DNA of 64,000 bases from Corynebacterium sp. (GCF_030535495.1 NZ_JAUNRW010000001.1:1-64000), one strand, 5' to 3'. Numbered from the stretch's first letter, positions 22,216 to 30,797 are shown. Numbers and translations: made by a program. The notes: generated by a model from the sequence alone, not told the origin.

Positions 22216-22644
22216 GTGGGAGCAATAGTCTGGTTCATCGCAGCCCTTGTCCTCGCCGGCCTCGAGCTGGCCGTGGGCGAGTTCACCCTGCTCATGCTCG
22301 CCGGCGCCGCGTTGGCGGCCGCCGGTGTGTCCCTGGCCGGGGCGCCGCTGTGGGGCTCGGTCCTGGCCTTCGCGATCTCCGCCTTCGGACTGCTCGTGTT
22401 CCTCAAACCCTTCCTGCGCCGTCGTCTGGCGGCCCCGAAGGCACTGGACACCTCCCCCCAGGCTCTGGTCGGTTCCACCGCTGAGGTGCTGGCCCCGATC
22501 GGGGAACATGGCGGCCAGGTCCGCCTCGACGGATCCATCTGGTCCGCCCGCTCCCTCGACCCCACCCACACGTTCGCCGAGGGTGATCGTGTGTCCGTGA
22601 TCAGTATCGACGGCGCCACGGCAGTCGTCTGGAAGGAATCGTAG
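22216..22644 (+). CDS. NfeD-like membrane protein
   Basis: 142-residue NfeD-type protein. It has two or three transmembrane segments in residues 1-75 (IVWFIAALVLAGLELAVGEF motif) and a C-terminal OB-fold domain (about 85-142; TAEVLAPIGEHGGQVRLDGS). NfeD proteins are partners of SPFH proteins in membrane microdomains, and the SPFH gene follows after 5 bp. A GTG start is chosen because of the -10 box 7 bp upstream. Confidence 0.86.
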   Translation: MGAIVWFIAALVLAGLELAVGEFTLLMLAGAALAAAGVSLAGAPLWGSVLAFAISAFGLLVFLKPFLRRRLAAPKALDTSPQALVGSTAEVLAPIGEHGGQVRLDGSIWSARSLDPTHTFAEGDRVSVISIDGATAVVWKES

Positions 22645-22649
22645 AACCC

Positions 22650-23864
22650 ATGGCCGGACTCATACTCCTGATCGTCCTCCTGATCTTCGTCGCCGTTGTC
22701 GTCATCAAGTCGATCGCCCTCATCCCGCAGGGTGAGGCAGCGGTCATCGAACGCCTCGGCAGCTACACCCGCACCGTCGCCGGTGGACTGACCCTGCTCG
22801 TGCCGTTCATCGACCGCATCCGTGCGCGCGTGGACACCCGTGAGCGCGTCGTGTCCTTCCCGCCGCAGGCCGTCATCACCCAGGACAACCTCACCGTCGC
22901 CATCGACATCGTGGTCACCTTCCAGATCAATGATCCGGCCAAGGCGATCTACGGTGTGGACAACTACATCGTCGGTGTCGAGCAGATCTCCGTGGCCACC
23001 CTGCGAGACGTGGTCGGTGGCATGACACTGGAGGAGACCCTCACCTCGCGTGAGACCATCAACCGCCGCCTGCGCGGTGAGCTGGACGCCGCCACCTCCA
23101 AGTGGGGTCTGCGCATCAGCCGAGTCGAGCTCAAGGCCATTGATCCGCCGCCGTCCATCCAGCAGTCCATGGAGATGCAGATGAAGGCGGACCGCGAGAA
23201 GCGCGCGATGATCCTCACCGCCGAGGGTCGTCGTGAGTCCGACATCAAGACCGCCGAGGGTGAGAAGCAGGCCCGAATCCTGTCCGCCGAGGGCGAGAAG
23301 CACGCCGCCATCCTGCAGGCGGAGGCCGAGCGCCAGGGGATGATCCTCAAGGCCGAGGGTGAGCGCGCCGCCCGCTATCTGCAGGCACAGGGTGAGGCAC
23401 GCGCAATCCAGAAGGTCAACGCCGCCATCAAGTCCTCCAAGGTCACCCCGGAGGTGCTGGCCTACCAGTACCTGGAGAAGCTGCCGCAGCTCGCCGAGGG
23501 CCAGGCCTCCACGATGTGGATGATCCCCTCCCAGTTCGGCGACTCCCTCGAGCAGTTCGCCCGTGCCTTCGCCAAGAAGGACGACGAGGGTGTCTTCCGC
23601 TACGAGCCGACCCTCGTCGACGACGAGACCCGTCAGATGGCCGGCGAGGAGGACACCGACGAGTGGTTCAACACCGCCACCGATCCGGAGATCGCCGCTG
23701 CCGTCGCCGCCGCCACCGCGGTGGCGAACAAGCCCGTCGACCCCGAGCCGCACGAGATCAAGGCCCAGAAGGCCGCGGGTAAACCGCGCGAGATCGAACC
23801 CACCGCTCCTGCCCCGACCTATGACTTCGGGGAGCAGCCGGAACCGCACATCGAGGAGCGCTAG
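22650..23864 (+). CDS. SPFH/band 7 (stomatin-like) membrane protein
   Basis: 404-residue stomatin/QmcA-type protein with an N-terminal membrane helix (about 4-22), the SPFH domain (about 23-190, with IPQGEAAVIERLGSYTRTV), a long helical region with repeated AEGE/AEAE units (about 190-260) that promotes oligomerisation, and an acidic low-complexity tail. Such proteins form large ring or cage assemblies in the membrane and often regulate FtsH. With NfeD it forms the standard two-gene unit. The stop overlaps that of the convergent HTH gene by 2 bp. Confidence 0.9.
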   Translation: MAGLILLIVLLIFVAVVVIKSIALIPQGEAAVIERLGSYTRTVAGGLTLLVPFIDRIRARVDTRERVVSFPPQAVITQDNLTVAIDIVVTFQINDPAKAIYGVDNYIVGVEQISVATLRDVVGGMTLEETLTSRETINRRLRGELDAATSKWGLRISRVELKAIDPPPSIQQSMEMQMKADREKRAMILTAEGRRESDIKTAEGEKQARILSAEGEKHAAILQAEAERQGMILKAEGERAARYLQAQGEARAIQKVNAAIKSSKVTPEVLAYQYLEKLPQLAEGQASTMWMIPSQFGDSLEQFARAFAKKDDEGVFRYEPTLVDDETRQMAGEEDTDEWFNTATDPEIAAAVAAATAVANKPVDPEPHEIKAQKAAGKPREIEPTAPAPTYDFGEQPEPHIEER

Positions 23865-24445
23865 CTCGTCTCACCCGCGTCCGCGCGGGTCAGCAGATTG
23901 ACCGCCAGCTGCCAGCCGGCGGTCTCCGCCTGCCACCCGGCCGCCTGCAGGCGCTGGGACATCGCCTGCTTGGAGATGCCCAGTTCCTCGGCGGCCTCAT
24001 TCTGATTCAGCCCCGAGCGCACCAGGGCAGTGGCCTCGCGGCCCTCCAGGGTTCGTTTGCTCAACACGTGCCCGATGAGGGCGAAGGCGGCGGCGACATC
24101 CCCGGCGAGGGACGCGTGTCGACGGCGGGCGACAGCGACTTTGACTGTGCCGGCACGCGCCGAGCCCTTGAGCGCCGCCGTCGCGGTGGCACGCGCGTCG
24201 GCGGCATCGTCGGCGGTCGGGGAGACCCCGATGCCGATCGCCCAGCTGCCGTCGGACAGCAGTGCCATGACCGTGTCACACAGGGACTCCGGGGAATCGA
24301 CGATGGCGCAGATGTCCTCGACACCGAGGATCTCGAACTCGCCGACACCGTCCAGGGTGGACAGGGCCTCGGCGGAGCGGCGCACCAGGTGCGCTCGACG
24401 TACCTCGCGTCCCCGGTACCGGGCATGTATGGCCAGCATGGCCAT
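23861..24445 (-). CDS. Protein with C-terminal helix-turn-helix, function unknown
   Basis: 194 residues. The C-terminal third has a clear HTH: LVRSGLNQNEAAEELGISKQ then AMSQRLQAAGW, resembling sigma region 4 or winged helix domains. The N-terminal 110 residues form an alpha/beta domain without recognised motifs; the layout resembles SatD-type proteins but this is a weak guess. It starts 5 bp after the TVP38-like gene ends, so the two are probably one operon. DNA binding is inferred only from the HTH. Confidence 0.7.
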   Translation of the reverse strand: MAMLAIHARYRGREVRRAHLVRRSAEALSTLDGVGEFEILGVEDICAIVDSPESLCDTVMALLSDGSWAIGIGVSPTADDAADARATATAALKGSARAGTVKVAVARRRHASLAGDVAAAFALIGHVLSKRTLEGREATALVRSGLNQNEAAEELGISKQAMSQRLQAAGWQAETAGWQLAVNLLTRADAGETS

Positions 24446-24449
24446 GAGT

Positions 24450-25151
24450 CTACGGCACAGGCTTGACTGGAAGGCGATGGTCCACGGCGAGTCCCGCCAG
24501 TCCGATGACCGCCAACATCACGGTCAGCGACAGGACCAGGGGATCGACCTCACCGGTCAGGGCGTCACCCAGGACCACCGTGACCACCGTCCCCGGCGCG
24601 GAGCCGAGCAGGGTGGCGACCGTGAACATCCCCACGGGCACACTCGTCAACGCCGCCGCATAGTTCATGATGGAAAACGGCACACCGGCGATCATCCGCA
24701 GGCTCATCACCGCCAGCCAGCCGCGCTGCTGCAGGCGGGTGTTGATCCCGGACACCGCCGGATGAGTCAGCCGCGGAGCCATCCACTCACCGAGCAGTCC
24801 GCGGACAACCGTAAGACTCAGCGCCGCTGCCACCGTCGTGGCGGTGAGAGCCACGGCGATGCCCACCCACGGGCCGAAGAGCACACCGCTGGAGAGCGTG
24901 AGAATCGTGCGGGGGACGGGGAACTGCGTCACCACCACGTATCCGAGCCAGAACAGCGCCACAAACCAGGCGCCGGAGGCGTCCGCCCAGGTCCGGAGGG
25001 TGGTGATGGCGGGGACGTCGATAAGCAGCGTCACGGCGAGGAAACCTGCCAGTGCCGTCGCGACGGCCAGGCGGCGGGCCCAGGACCAGGCGCCGACGGC
25101 TGCGGCGGCGTCGCGGACGAGCGCCACCACGAACTGCCGGAACCGATTCAC
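24450..25151 (-). CDS. TVP38/TMEM64 (DedA/SNARE-associated) family membrane protein
   Basis: 233-residue integral membrane protein of about six helices. The family core is seen in PVPRTILTLSSGVLFGPWVG (the re-entrant loop with conserved Pro, Gly and Phe) and RMIAGVPFSIMNYAAALTSV (the second half with Arg and Asn). Members of this superfamily are thought to be lipid scramblases or flippases of phospholipids or polyprenyl phosphate. GTG start is 8 bp from a TAAACT box. Confidence 0.85.
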   Translation of the reverse strand: MNRFRQFVVALVRDAAAAVGAWSWARRLAVATALAGFLAVTLLIDVPAITTLRTWADASGAWFVALFWLGYVVVTQFPVPRTILTLSSGVLFGPWVGIAVALTATTVAAALSLTVVRGLLGEWMAPRLTHPAVSGINTRLQQRGWLAVMSLRMIAGVPFSIMNYAAALTSVPVGMFTVATLLGSAPGTVVTVVLGDALTGEVDPLVLSLTVMLAVIGLAGLAVDHRLPVKPVP

Positions 25152-25159
25152 AAGCGGCC

Positions 25160-25165
25160 AGTTTA
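25160..25165 (-). promoter_or_regulatory. -10 box of the TVP38-like gene
   Basis: TAAACT on the minus strand, 8 bp before the GTG at 25151; leaderless arrangement. Confidence 0.55.
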
Positions 25166-25176
25166 CGCCGCGTCGC

Positions 25177-25182
25177 TACACT
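25177..25182 (+). promoter_or_regulatory. -10 box of the cupin gene
   Basis: TACACT, with a predicted start near 25189 and a leader of about 29 nt containing an AAGGAG ribosome-binding site; one of the few leadered genes here. Confidence 0.55.
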
Positions 25183-25217
25183 GGGAAGCCGTACGTCTAC
25201 GAACACAAGGAGTAAAC

Positions 25218-25643
25218 ATGGCAGACCTTCGTACCGACCACGGACCCAACCCCTACGTCCTGGACATCGAGGACGTGACCAAGGAGAACGAGGCCTTCCG
25301 CGACACCCTGTGGACCGGCCGCTACCTCCAGATGACCGTCATGGCCATCCCCGCCGGCGGTGAGATCGGCGCCGAGGTCCACGATGATCACGACCAGTTC
25401 CTGCGCCTTGAGGCCGGCAAGGGCCGCATCATGATCGGCGACAGCGAGGACAACCTGGACATCGACCAGGAGGTCGAGGACGACTTCGCCATCTTCGTGC
25501 CGGCGGGCAAGTGGCACAACTTCGTCAACGAGGGCTCCGAGACGGTGAAGCTCTACTCGATCTACGCTGCACCGGATCATGTTCCGGGCACCTACCACGA
25601 GACGAAGGACGACGCGGACAACGACCCAAACGAGCAGCACTAG
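25218..25643 (+). CDS. Cupin domain protein
   Basis: 141-residue single-domain cupin. The metal-binding motifs are EVHDDHDQFLRLEAGKGRI (motif 1, H-D-H-x4-E-like) and FVPAGKWHNFVNEG (motif 2, with the Pro-Ala-Gly and His). The C-terminus is acidic. Function is not predictable; similar proteins are annotated as sugar-phosphate isomerase-like cupins. It has a strong AAGGAG ribosome-binding site and ends just before a very strong hairpin. Confidence 0.85.
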   Translation: MADLRTDHGPNPYVLDIEDVTKENEAFRDTLWTGRYLQMTVMAIPAGGEIGAEVHDDHDQFLRLEAGKGRIMIGDSEDNLDIDQEVEDDFAIFVPAGKWHNFVNEGSETVKLYSIYAAPDHVPGTYHETKDDADNDPNEQH

Positions 25644-25671
25644 GTTGCCGCGATAGGGTCCCTCTGAGGGG

Positions 25672-25716
25672 AACGCTCGATTTCCTCGAATTCTCAATTC
25701 GAGGAAATCGAGCGTT
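25672..25716. terminator. Perfect 21-bp-arm hairpin after the cupin gene
   Basis: Arms 25672-25692 and 25696-25716 are perfectly complementary with a 3-base CTC loop, AT-richer than the surroundings. It is 28 bp beyond the cupin stop. A short T-rich run follows (GTTTGCAGTTT), so termination is the simplest role; the length is unusual. Confidence 0.7.
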
Positions 25717-25759
25717 TGCAGTTTCGCACCCTACCCGCGCGGAAACCGCGGTTCCGGCT

Positions 25760-25765
25760 TATGCT
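25760..25765 (+). promoter_or_regulatory. -10 box of the orphan HTH gene
   Basis: TATGCT, 6 bp before the ATG at 25772; leaderless arrangement. Confidence 0.5.
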
Positions 25766-25771
25766 CATCGC

Positions 25772-26140
25772 ATGAGCGCGAAGCGCGAGAGGCTCGTCCT
25801 GCAGGGCATCAGCGGCCTCCTGGCGGCGGGACCGGTACACCTCGAGGGAGCTGGCGGGGGGCGATTAGAGCTGCCGGAGGCATTGAAAAAGGACCTGGCC
25901 TCCCTCATTCAGGCTCACCTCAACAATGAGCCGGTGGAAATCGTGCGCATGGACACGATGATCTCCACACAGGAAGCGGCGCGCATTCTCGGCGTGGACC
26001 GGACGACGGTCGTGCGGCTGATCGACAATGGCCTGCTGACGAGCGTGCGACACTCTGAGAAGGGGCATCGGCGTCTGCGGCGCGCTGACGTGCTGGAGTG
26101 GCAGAAGGACGCGACCCGCGAACGGCGAACGACCTGGTGA
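25772..26140 (+). CDS. Excisionase-like (MerR-fold) HTH protein
   Basis: 122-residue protein with a C-terminal HTH_17/excisionase domain (about 62-112): MISTQEAARILGVDRTTVVR, then LIDNGLLTSVRHSEKGHRRL. Such domains occur in phage excisionases and in antitoxins paired with PIN toxins. The N-terminal 60 residues lack a known motif. No integrase or toxin gene is next to it; its neighbour is a tRNA gene. It is either a stand-alone regulator, perhaps of the ABC exporter downstream, or a remnant of a lost element. Confidence 0.75.
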   Translation: MSAKRERLVLQGISGLLAAGPVHLEGAGGGRLELPEALKKDLASLIQAHLNNEPVEIVRMDTMISTQEAARILGVDRTTVVRLIDNGLLTSVRHSEKGHRRLRRADVLEWQKDATRERRTTW

Positions 26141-26142
26141 CG

Positions 26143-26178
26143 AAAAATCCCGGCCCCCCTTAAGTAGGGGACCGGGAT
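26143..26178 (-). terminator. Terminator of tRNA-Leu
   Basis: On the minus strand ATCCCGG pairs with CCGGGAT (with further CCCC/GGGG pairing around a TAAG-containing loop) and is followed by five Ts: a standard rho-independent terminator 10 bp after the tRNA. Confidence 0.82.
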
Positions 26179-26188
26179 CTGAACTCTG

Positions 26189-26274
26189 TGCCCGGAGGGG
26201 GACTTGAACCCCCACGTCCGTTAATAGGACACTAGCACCTCAAGCTAGCGCGTCTGCCATTCCGCCACCCGGGC
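26189..26274 (-). tRNA. tRNA-Leu (anticodon GAG)
   Basis: Class II tRNA of 86 nt. The acceptor stem GCCCGGG pairs with TCCGGGC (one G-T pair), the discriminator is A, and the anticodon stem CTAGC/GCTAG encloses the loop TTGAGGT with anticodon GAG. A long variable arm (GTGTCCTATTAACGGAC) and the T-arm with GTTCAAG are present. CCA is not encoded. It reads CTC/CTT leucine codons. Confidence 0.95.
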
Positions 26275-26374
26275 TGGGTGTCATTCACTTGTCTGTGTCC
26301 ACCCTCTCGGCTGGGCACCTGCACTACTGTAGCCGCACATCCCGGAGAGACACAAATCCGCATGTCAACGCTAG

Positions 26375-26388
26375 TTACACGCGTGTAA
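26375..26388. promoter_or_regulatory. Perfect 14-bp palindrome before the ABC exporter
   Basis: TTACACGCGTGTAA, of TetR/MarR-operator type, in the spacer upstream of the TAGCTT box (26393-26398). A second inverted repeat, AGTGGT (26388-26393) with ACCACT (26403-26408), straddles that box. Both suggest local repression of the exporter operon. Confidence 0.6.
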
Positions 26389-26392
26389 GTGG

Positions 26393-26398
26393 TAGCTT
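26393..26398 (+). promoter_or_regulatory. -10 box of the ABC exporter operon
   Basis: TAGCTT, 10 bp before the ATG at 26409; the mRNA leader would be only a few bases. Confidence 0.5.
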
Positions 26399-26408
26399 TT
26401 TCACCACT

Positions 26409-27998
26409 ATGCAACGCAACTATCAACCCCCACGTCGGATGCCCATGTGGTCGTGGTTCGTGCCCAGAGCAGTGCCCTCCCGGGACGTGGAGGTGGCGCC
26501 GGAACGGTGGCGTTCCCGCGCGTCGGGAGCCTGGCGGATGCTCGGCCTGCACGGCCGGGCGGTGACGGTGCTGATGGTCTCCATCTCGCTGGGCATGCTG
26601 GCCTCGGTGTTCATCTCGGTGGTGGTGGCCAACGGCGGTCTGCGTGCCTTCGAGGCCGGCTCGCTGCAGATCGCGGGGATCGTGATCCTGGTGTTGGCGG
26701 GGACCATGGCGGCGTCGTGGGTGGCGGAGTCGACGGCCGATGCCCTCACAGACCTGACGGCGGCCCGCACGGTGCATTCCCTGCGCCTGAGCCTGACCCG
26801 CCGCCTGCTGCAGTCGGAGCCGACGGACATGACCCCCGGCGAGGTGCTCAACACCATCGACGGGGATTCTCACCAGGTGGGCGAGCTCAAGGAGATCCTC
26901 AACTTCCCGGTGATGATGGCCGCCTACCTGCTCGGGACCGCCGTGGCGGTCGGGTTCTCCCACCCGGTGCTGGGGCTGCTGGTCCTCCTGGCGGGCATCG
27001 TGACGACGGCGACGACCTTCGCCACGGCACGGCCGCTGGCGCGGGTGGCGGCGCGGCGTCGAGAAGCGGAGGGTGCGGCGCTGTCCCTGGCCACCGACCT
27101 CGCGCAGGGCTCGCGCGTGGTCAAGGGCCTCGGGGCGGTGGAGGAGTCGACGCAGCGTTTCGACGTCGCCACCGGCCGGGCCCTGCGGCTCATGCTGGTG
27201 GAGGCGCGGATGACGGGGTGGTTGACCCTGGTGCGTCAGCTCGTGCCCACCCTGTGTGTGGTGGGCATCGTCGTCCTGGCGGCCGTGATGCTGCGGGACG
27301 GGACCGTGGCCGCGGCCGATCTGGTGACCGTCTCGCTGCTGGTCCCGCCGGCGATGATGTACCTGGGGTTCTCGTTGAGCTTCGGCGTGGACTATTTCTC
27401 CCGCGGGCTGGTGTCCACGGGACGGATCCGCGATCTGGTGGCAGGCCTTGCGCCGCGCGCCACCGCGGCCACGCCCGGTGCGCGCCCGCCCGCCGGGCTG
27501 ACGGTGTGGTCGGCCACCGGCGCCGCGGGAGTGGAACGTGTCCGGGCCCGTCTGGCGCAGTGGGAGGCGTGGCAGGACCCTGACATCATCGTGGCCCCGC
27601 ATGCGGCCGCGGTGTTCGAGGGAACACTGGCGGACAACATCGACCCACTCGGCACCGCGGACCCGGAGAAGGTGCAGGCGGCGTTGTCTGCGGCGGCCTG
27701 CGGGGACATCATCACCCGCCTCGGCGGGATGGACGGCGACACGTTGCCGGCCTCTCCGATCGGTGAGGCCGGGCTCAACCTCTCCGGTGGGCAGCGCCAG
27801 CGCGTCGCCCTGGCCCGGTGGCTGGTCCGGGACCCGGAGGTGCTGGTGCTGGATGAGCCCACCACCGGACTCGACGCCGTCACCCTGGACACCGTGGCAC
27901 GTAACGTCGCCCGCCTCCGCCGGGGGCGCGCAACGGTGGTGGTGAGCACCTCCGCTGCCTGGCGGGCGGTCGCCGATCATGTGGAGGAGCTGTCATGA
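26409..27998 (+). CDS. ABC exporter half with degenerate Walker A (subunit A)
   Basis: 529 residues: an N-terminal type IV exporter membrane domain (six helices, about 40-330) fused to a short nucleotide-binding domain (about 360-529). The signature LSGGQRQR (458-465) and Walker B with Glu (LVLDEPT, 479-485) are normal, but the Walker A position reads [11 protein letters not shown] (about 368-378) and lacks GKS/T. The Q-loop Gln is His (APHAAAVF, about 398) and the H-loop His is Ser (VVVSTSAAW, about 513). It cannot bind ATP normally by itself and must pair with the next gene product, whose ATG overlaps its stop (ATGA). The substrate is unknown. Confidence 0.88.
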   Translation: MQRNYQPPRRMPMWSWFVPRAVPSRDVEVAPERWRSRASGAWRMLGLHGRAVTVLMVSISLGMLASVFISVVVANGGLRAFEAGSLQIAGIVILVLAGTMAASWVAESTADALTDLTAARTVHSLRLSLTRRLLQSEPTDMTPGEVLNTIDGDSHQVGELKEILNFPVMMAAYLLGTAVAVGFSHPVLGLLVLLAGIVTTATTFATARPLARVAARRREAEGAALSLATDLAQGSRVVKGLGAVEESTQRFDVATGRALRLMLVEARMTGWLTLVRQLVPTLCVVGIVVLAAVMLRDGTVAAADLVTVSLLVPPAMMYLGFSLSFGVDYFSRGLVSTGRIRDLVAGLAPRATAATPGARPPAGLTVWSATGAAGVERVRARLAQWEAWQDPDIIVAPHAAAVFEGTLADNIDPLGTADPEKVQAALSAAACGDIITRLGGMDGDTLPASPIGEAGLNLSGGQRQRVALARWLVRDPEVLVLDEPTTGLDAVTLDTVARNVARLRRGRATVVVSTSAAWRAVADHVEELS

Positions 27999-29749
27999 GC
28001 CGCGAAGATGCCCTGGCGCCCGCCAGTGTCAGGGAGACGGGACGGACGCTGCGGGCGCTGCCCACCAGCCCCGGACCCGCATGGTTGCTGGGGACCACCG
28101 CCGTGTTCGTGCTGGCGGTGGCGGCGATGACCGTCTCGGCGACGCTGCTGGGGCGTGCCGTCGACATCGCGGACGGGCCGTGGGAGCCTTTCGTGTGGCT
28201 GCTTTCCGGCGTGGCTGCCGCACTGCTCGTCGAGACCGCCGCCCGCTCCGTCGGCGGCTGGCTGCTCACCGCGCGCACGCGCATGATGTCGGTGGATCTG
28301 CGCCGGCAGGCTCTGGGCTCGGTGCTGCGGGCCCCGGTGCCCGATGTCCTGGAACTGGGAACGGGCAACGTCATCACCCGCCTCACCCAGGACATCGACA
28401 CCGTCGTGCGGATGATGTCGGCCACCGGCATCCGCCTCGCGGTGACCATCCTCATGTTCCCGGTGACACTCGTCGCACTGGTGCTGGTCCACCCGCTTTT
28501 CGCCCTCTCCCTGGTGCTGACGCTGGCCGTGGTCTACCCGCTCCTGCGCCTTGTCCTGCCGCGGATGCCGCAGGCGGCGAACATCGTGGCCACCGCCGAG
28601 GCCCGGCGTAACGCGATTCTGCTCGACACCGTGCGCAGCCTGCCCACCCTCCGGGCCCTGCGGCTGGGCCCCTGGGCGCTGGAACGCACCCGCCGCGCCT
28701 CCTGGGACGCGGTGCAGGCCCGCGCCGACCGCGCTCCGCTGTTCGTCCATCTGCTCGGCTACGGCAACATCGCCTACGTCACGCTGCTGGCGAGCACCCT
28801 GGGGCTGGCGACGTGGCTGGTCAGCCGCGGAGACATCACGATCGGCGCCGCCACCGCGGCGATGGTGCTGGTGGTCCGCCTCGAGGGCCACGTGTTCAAC
28901 CTCCTTTTCCTGGCCGGGGACATACAGGAGGCCGGCACCTCCCTCGGACGCGCCGTCGCCCTGGCCCGGCTGGCTCCCACCGACAGCCGCGACATCCCCG
29001 ACGACCTGGAGGCACCGCCGGAGATCCGCATCGAGCACCTGCGGTTTTCTTATCCGGGTGGGGCGGACATCCTCCCCGACATCACCGTCACCCTGCCCGC
29101 CGGCAGCACCACCGCCCTCGTGGGGGCCTCCGGCGCCGGGAAGTCGACGCTCGCGGGGCTGCTGGCCGGGCTGCAGCGCCCGGATTCCGGCCGCATCCTC
29201 ATTAACGGCGTCGACACGGCCGAGGTCGACGACGCCTGGACCACCCGCCAGGTCACCCTGCTCACCCAGGATGTGCACCTGTTTTCCGGAGCGCTGCGCG
29301 ACGATCTGCTCATGGCCGCACCGCACGCCGGCGACGAGATGCTCATCGACGCCCTCGCCGCCACCGGGCTGGCTCCCGGCACCGCGACCTGGGCCCGCCA
29401 CCTGCCCCGGGGCCTGGACACCCCGGTGGGGGCGGGGACGGACTCCCTGCCGCCGGAGGTCGCGCAGCAGGTGGCCCTGGCCCGGGTGATCCTGCGGGAT
29501 CCGCCGGTGCTCATCATGGATGAGGCCACCTCCGAGGCCGGCAGCGACGACGCCCGCACCCTCGAGCGGGCCGCCACCGCCGCCGCACGGGGGCGCACCA
29601 GCCTCATCGTGGCCCATCGCCTCGATCAGGCCATGGTCGCCGACCGCATCCTCGTCATGGATGCCGGCCGCATCGTGGAAGAGGGCACCCACGCCGAGCT
29701 TCTCGACGCCGCGGGGCGCTACGCCGAGCTCTACTCCCGCTGGTCCTGA
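27995..29749 (+). CDS. ABC exporter half with degenerate signature (subunit B)
   Basis: 584 residues: membrane domain (about 25-320) and ATPase domain (about 345-584). Walker [10 protein letters not shown] (377-385), Q-loop Q425, Walker B/Glu LIMDE (E510) and H-loop H541 are intact, whereas the signature expected as LSGGQ reads SLPPE (484-488). It therefore complements subunit A: one complete ATP site (Walker motifs of B with LSGGQ of A) and one dead site. GTG/ATG overlap with subunit A indicates coupled translation. Likely a drug, peptide or lipid exporter; no adjacent cargo gene is seen. Confidence 0.9.
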   Translation: MSREDALAPASVRETGRTLRALPTSPGPAWLLGTTAVFVLAVAAMTVSATLLGRAVDIADGPWEPFVWLLSGVAAALLVETAARSVGGWLLTARTRMMSVDLRRQALGSVLRAPVPDVLELGTGNVITRLTQDIDTVVRMMSATGIRLAVTILMFPVTLVALVLVHPLFALSLVLTLAVVYPLLRLVLPRMPQAANIVATAEARRNAILLDTVRSLPTLRALRLGPWALERTRRASWDAVQARADRAPLFVHLLGYGNIAYVTLLASTLGLATWLVSRGDITIGAATAAMVLVVRLEGHVFNLLFLAGDIQEAGTSLGRAVALARLAPTDSRDIPDDLEAPPEIRIEHLRFSYPGGADILPDITVTLPAGSTTALVGASGAGKSTLAGLLAGLQRPDSGRILINGVDTAEVDDAWTTRQVTLLTQDVHLFSGALRDDLLMAAPHAGDEMLIDALAATGLAPGTATWARHLPRGLDTPVGAGTDSLPPEVAQQVALARVILRDPPVLIMDEATSEAGSDDARTLERAATAAARGRTSLIVAHRLDQAMVADRILVMDAGRIVEEGTHAELLDAAGRYAELYSRWS

Positions 29750-29790
29750 GGATCCCGACGTGTGAGGGACATCTCAGGTACAACGGGTAT

Positions 29791-30330
29791 ATGACTTCCT
29801 ACGCCAATGATTCCCGTTTCCCCGGCCCCGACCCCTACGCCCCGCTCAAGGATCTGCCCTCCTTCCCCCTGAGCTCCAATGATCTGGAGGAAGGAGCGAA
29901 GCTCGCGGAGGAGCAGTGCGCTCCGGAGAACGTCTCCCCGCACCTGGCCTGGTCCGACCTGCCGGAAGGCACCAAGTCCCTTGCCGTGACCTGCTTTGAT
30001 CCGGACGCACCGACCGCCTCCGGGTTCTGGCACTGGGCCGCCTTCAACATTCCCGTGGACACCACGGAGCTGCCGACAGGCGCAGGCAGCCAGGAGGATC
30101 TCGGCATCGACGGTGTCATCGCCTTGGCTAACGACTCCGGAGGGCGGGAGTACTACGGTGCGGCCCCGCCGGAGGGCCATGGACCTCACCGCTACCTCTA
30201 CGCGGTGCACGCGGTGGACGTCGAGAAGCTCGACATCGATCCGGATTCCACGGCGACAGTGCTCGGCTTCAACCTGTATTTCCACTCTCTCGGCCGGGCC
30301 ATTCTCTGGGGCTGGTACGAGAGCAAGTAG
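29791..30330 (+). CDS. YbhB/YbcL-type (PEBP-like) protein
   Basis: 179-residue phosphatidylethanolamine-binding-protein-like fold, Raf-kinase-inhibitor-like family. Family residues: SPHLAWSDLPEGTKSLAVTCFDPDAPT (ligand-site D-x-D-A-P), FWHWAAFNIPVD and the YYGAAPPEGHGPHRYLYAVHA loop with the conserved Gly-Pro-His. Function in bacteria is unsettled. It corresponds to M. tuberculosis Rv2140c, also near pyrD. The TAG stop is the beginning of the -10 box for the next gene. Confidence 0.93.
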   Translation: MTSYANDSRFPGPDPYAPLKDLPSFPLSSNDLEEGAKLAEEQCAPENVSPHLAWSDLPEGTKSLAVTCFDPDAPTASGFWHWAAFNIPVDTTELPTGAGSQEDLGIDGVIALANDSGGREYYGAAPPEGHGPHRYLYAVHAVDVEKLDIDPDSTATVLGFNLYFHSLGRAILWGWYESK

Positions 30331-30333
30331 GCT
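30328..30333 (+). promoter_or_regulatory. -10 box overlapping the PEBP stop codon
   Basis: TAGGCT, 9 bp before the ATG at 30343. TAG is also the stop of the preceding gene. Confidence 0.45.
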
Positions 30334-30342
30334 CTTGAGGCT

Positions 30343-30741
30343 ATGAGCCACAAGAACTCCCGCCCCGAGCGAACTTTCCGGGTCCCCCTGGCGCTGCGTG
30401 TGGGTGGCGCCTTCATGGCGCTCGCCCTCGCGCTGGCCATCTTCGCCGTCGTCTCCGTCTTCGCCGACGGTTGGATGGCGCCTTTCGCTGTGACTCCGCG
30501 CTTCTTGGTCATCCTTGTCGCCGCGATCATCCTGGGTGCCTTCGCGACCATTCGCACCGATCAGGCATCCAGTCGCACGCAGGTCATCGCGCTGGCGGTG
30601 GCGGTGGGAATCGTCATCTTCTCGCGCTTCATCCCCAATGATCCGCTGACGCTCATGGCCCAGTACTGGTTGGCGATGTACGCGGCCTTCGCCGCCATGT
30701 GCGCACTCATCATCCGTCGTTCGCTCATCCCGAAGGGCTAG
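30343..30741 (+). CDS. Unknown four-helix membrane protein
   Basis: 132 residues with four predicted transmembrane helices (about 19-42, 53-70, 80-95 and 103-125), a basic N-terminus and a basic C-terminus (IIRRSLIPKG), so both ends are expected in the cytoplasm. No family is recognised. It is followed by a 30-bp perfect palindrome and the convergent pyrD gene. Confidence 0.7.
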   Translation: MSHKNSRPERTFRVPLALRVGGAFMALALALAIFAVVSVFADGWMAPFAVTPRFLVILVAAIILGAFATIRTDQASSRTQVIALAVAVGIVIFSRFIPNDPLTLMAQYWLAMYAAFAAMCALIIRRSLIPKG

Positions 30742-30757
30742 GGCGGGCACAGCATGA

Positions 30758-30787
30758 GACCCTCGATCTCCGCGGAGATCGAGGGTC
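30758..30787. terminator. 30-bp perfect palindrome between convergent genes
   Basis: Two 15-bp arms (30758-30772, 30773-30787) meet without a spacer, between the membrane-protein gene and pyrD. No clear T-run. Most likely a bidirectional terminator. Confidence 0.65.
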
Positions 30788-30797
30788 GTGTCGTGTC

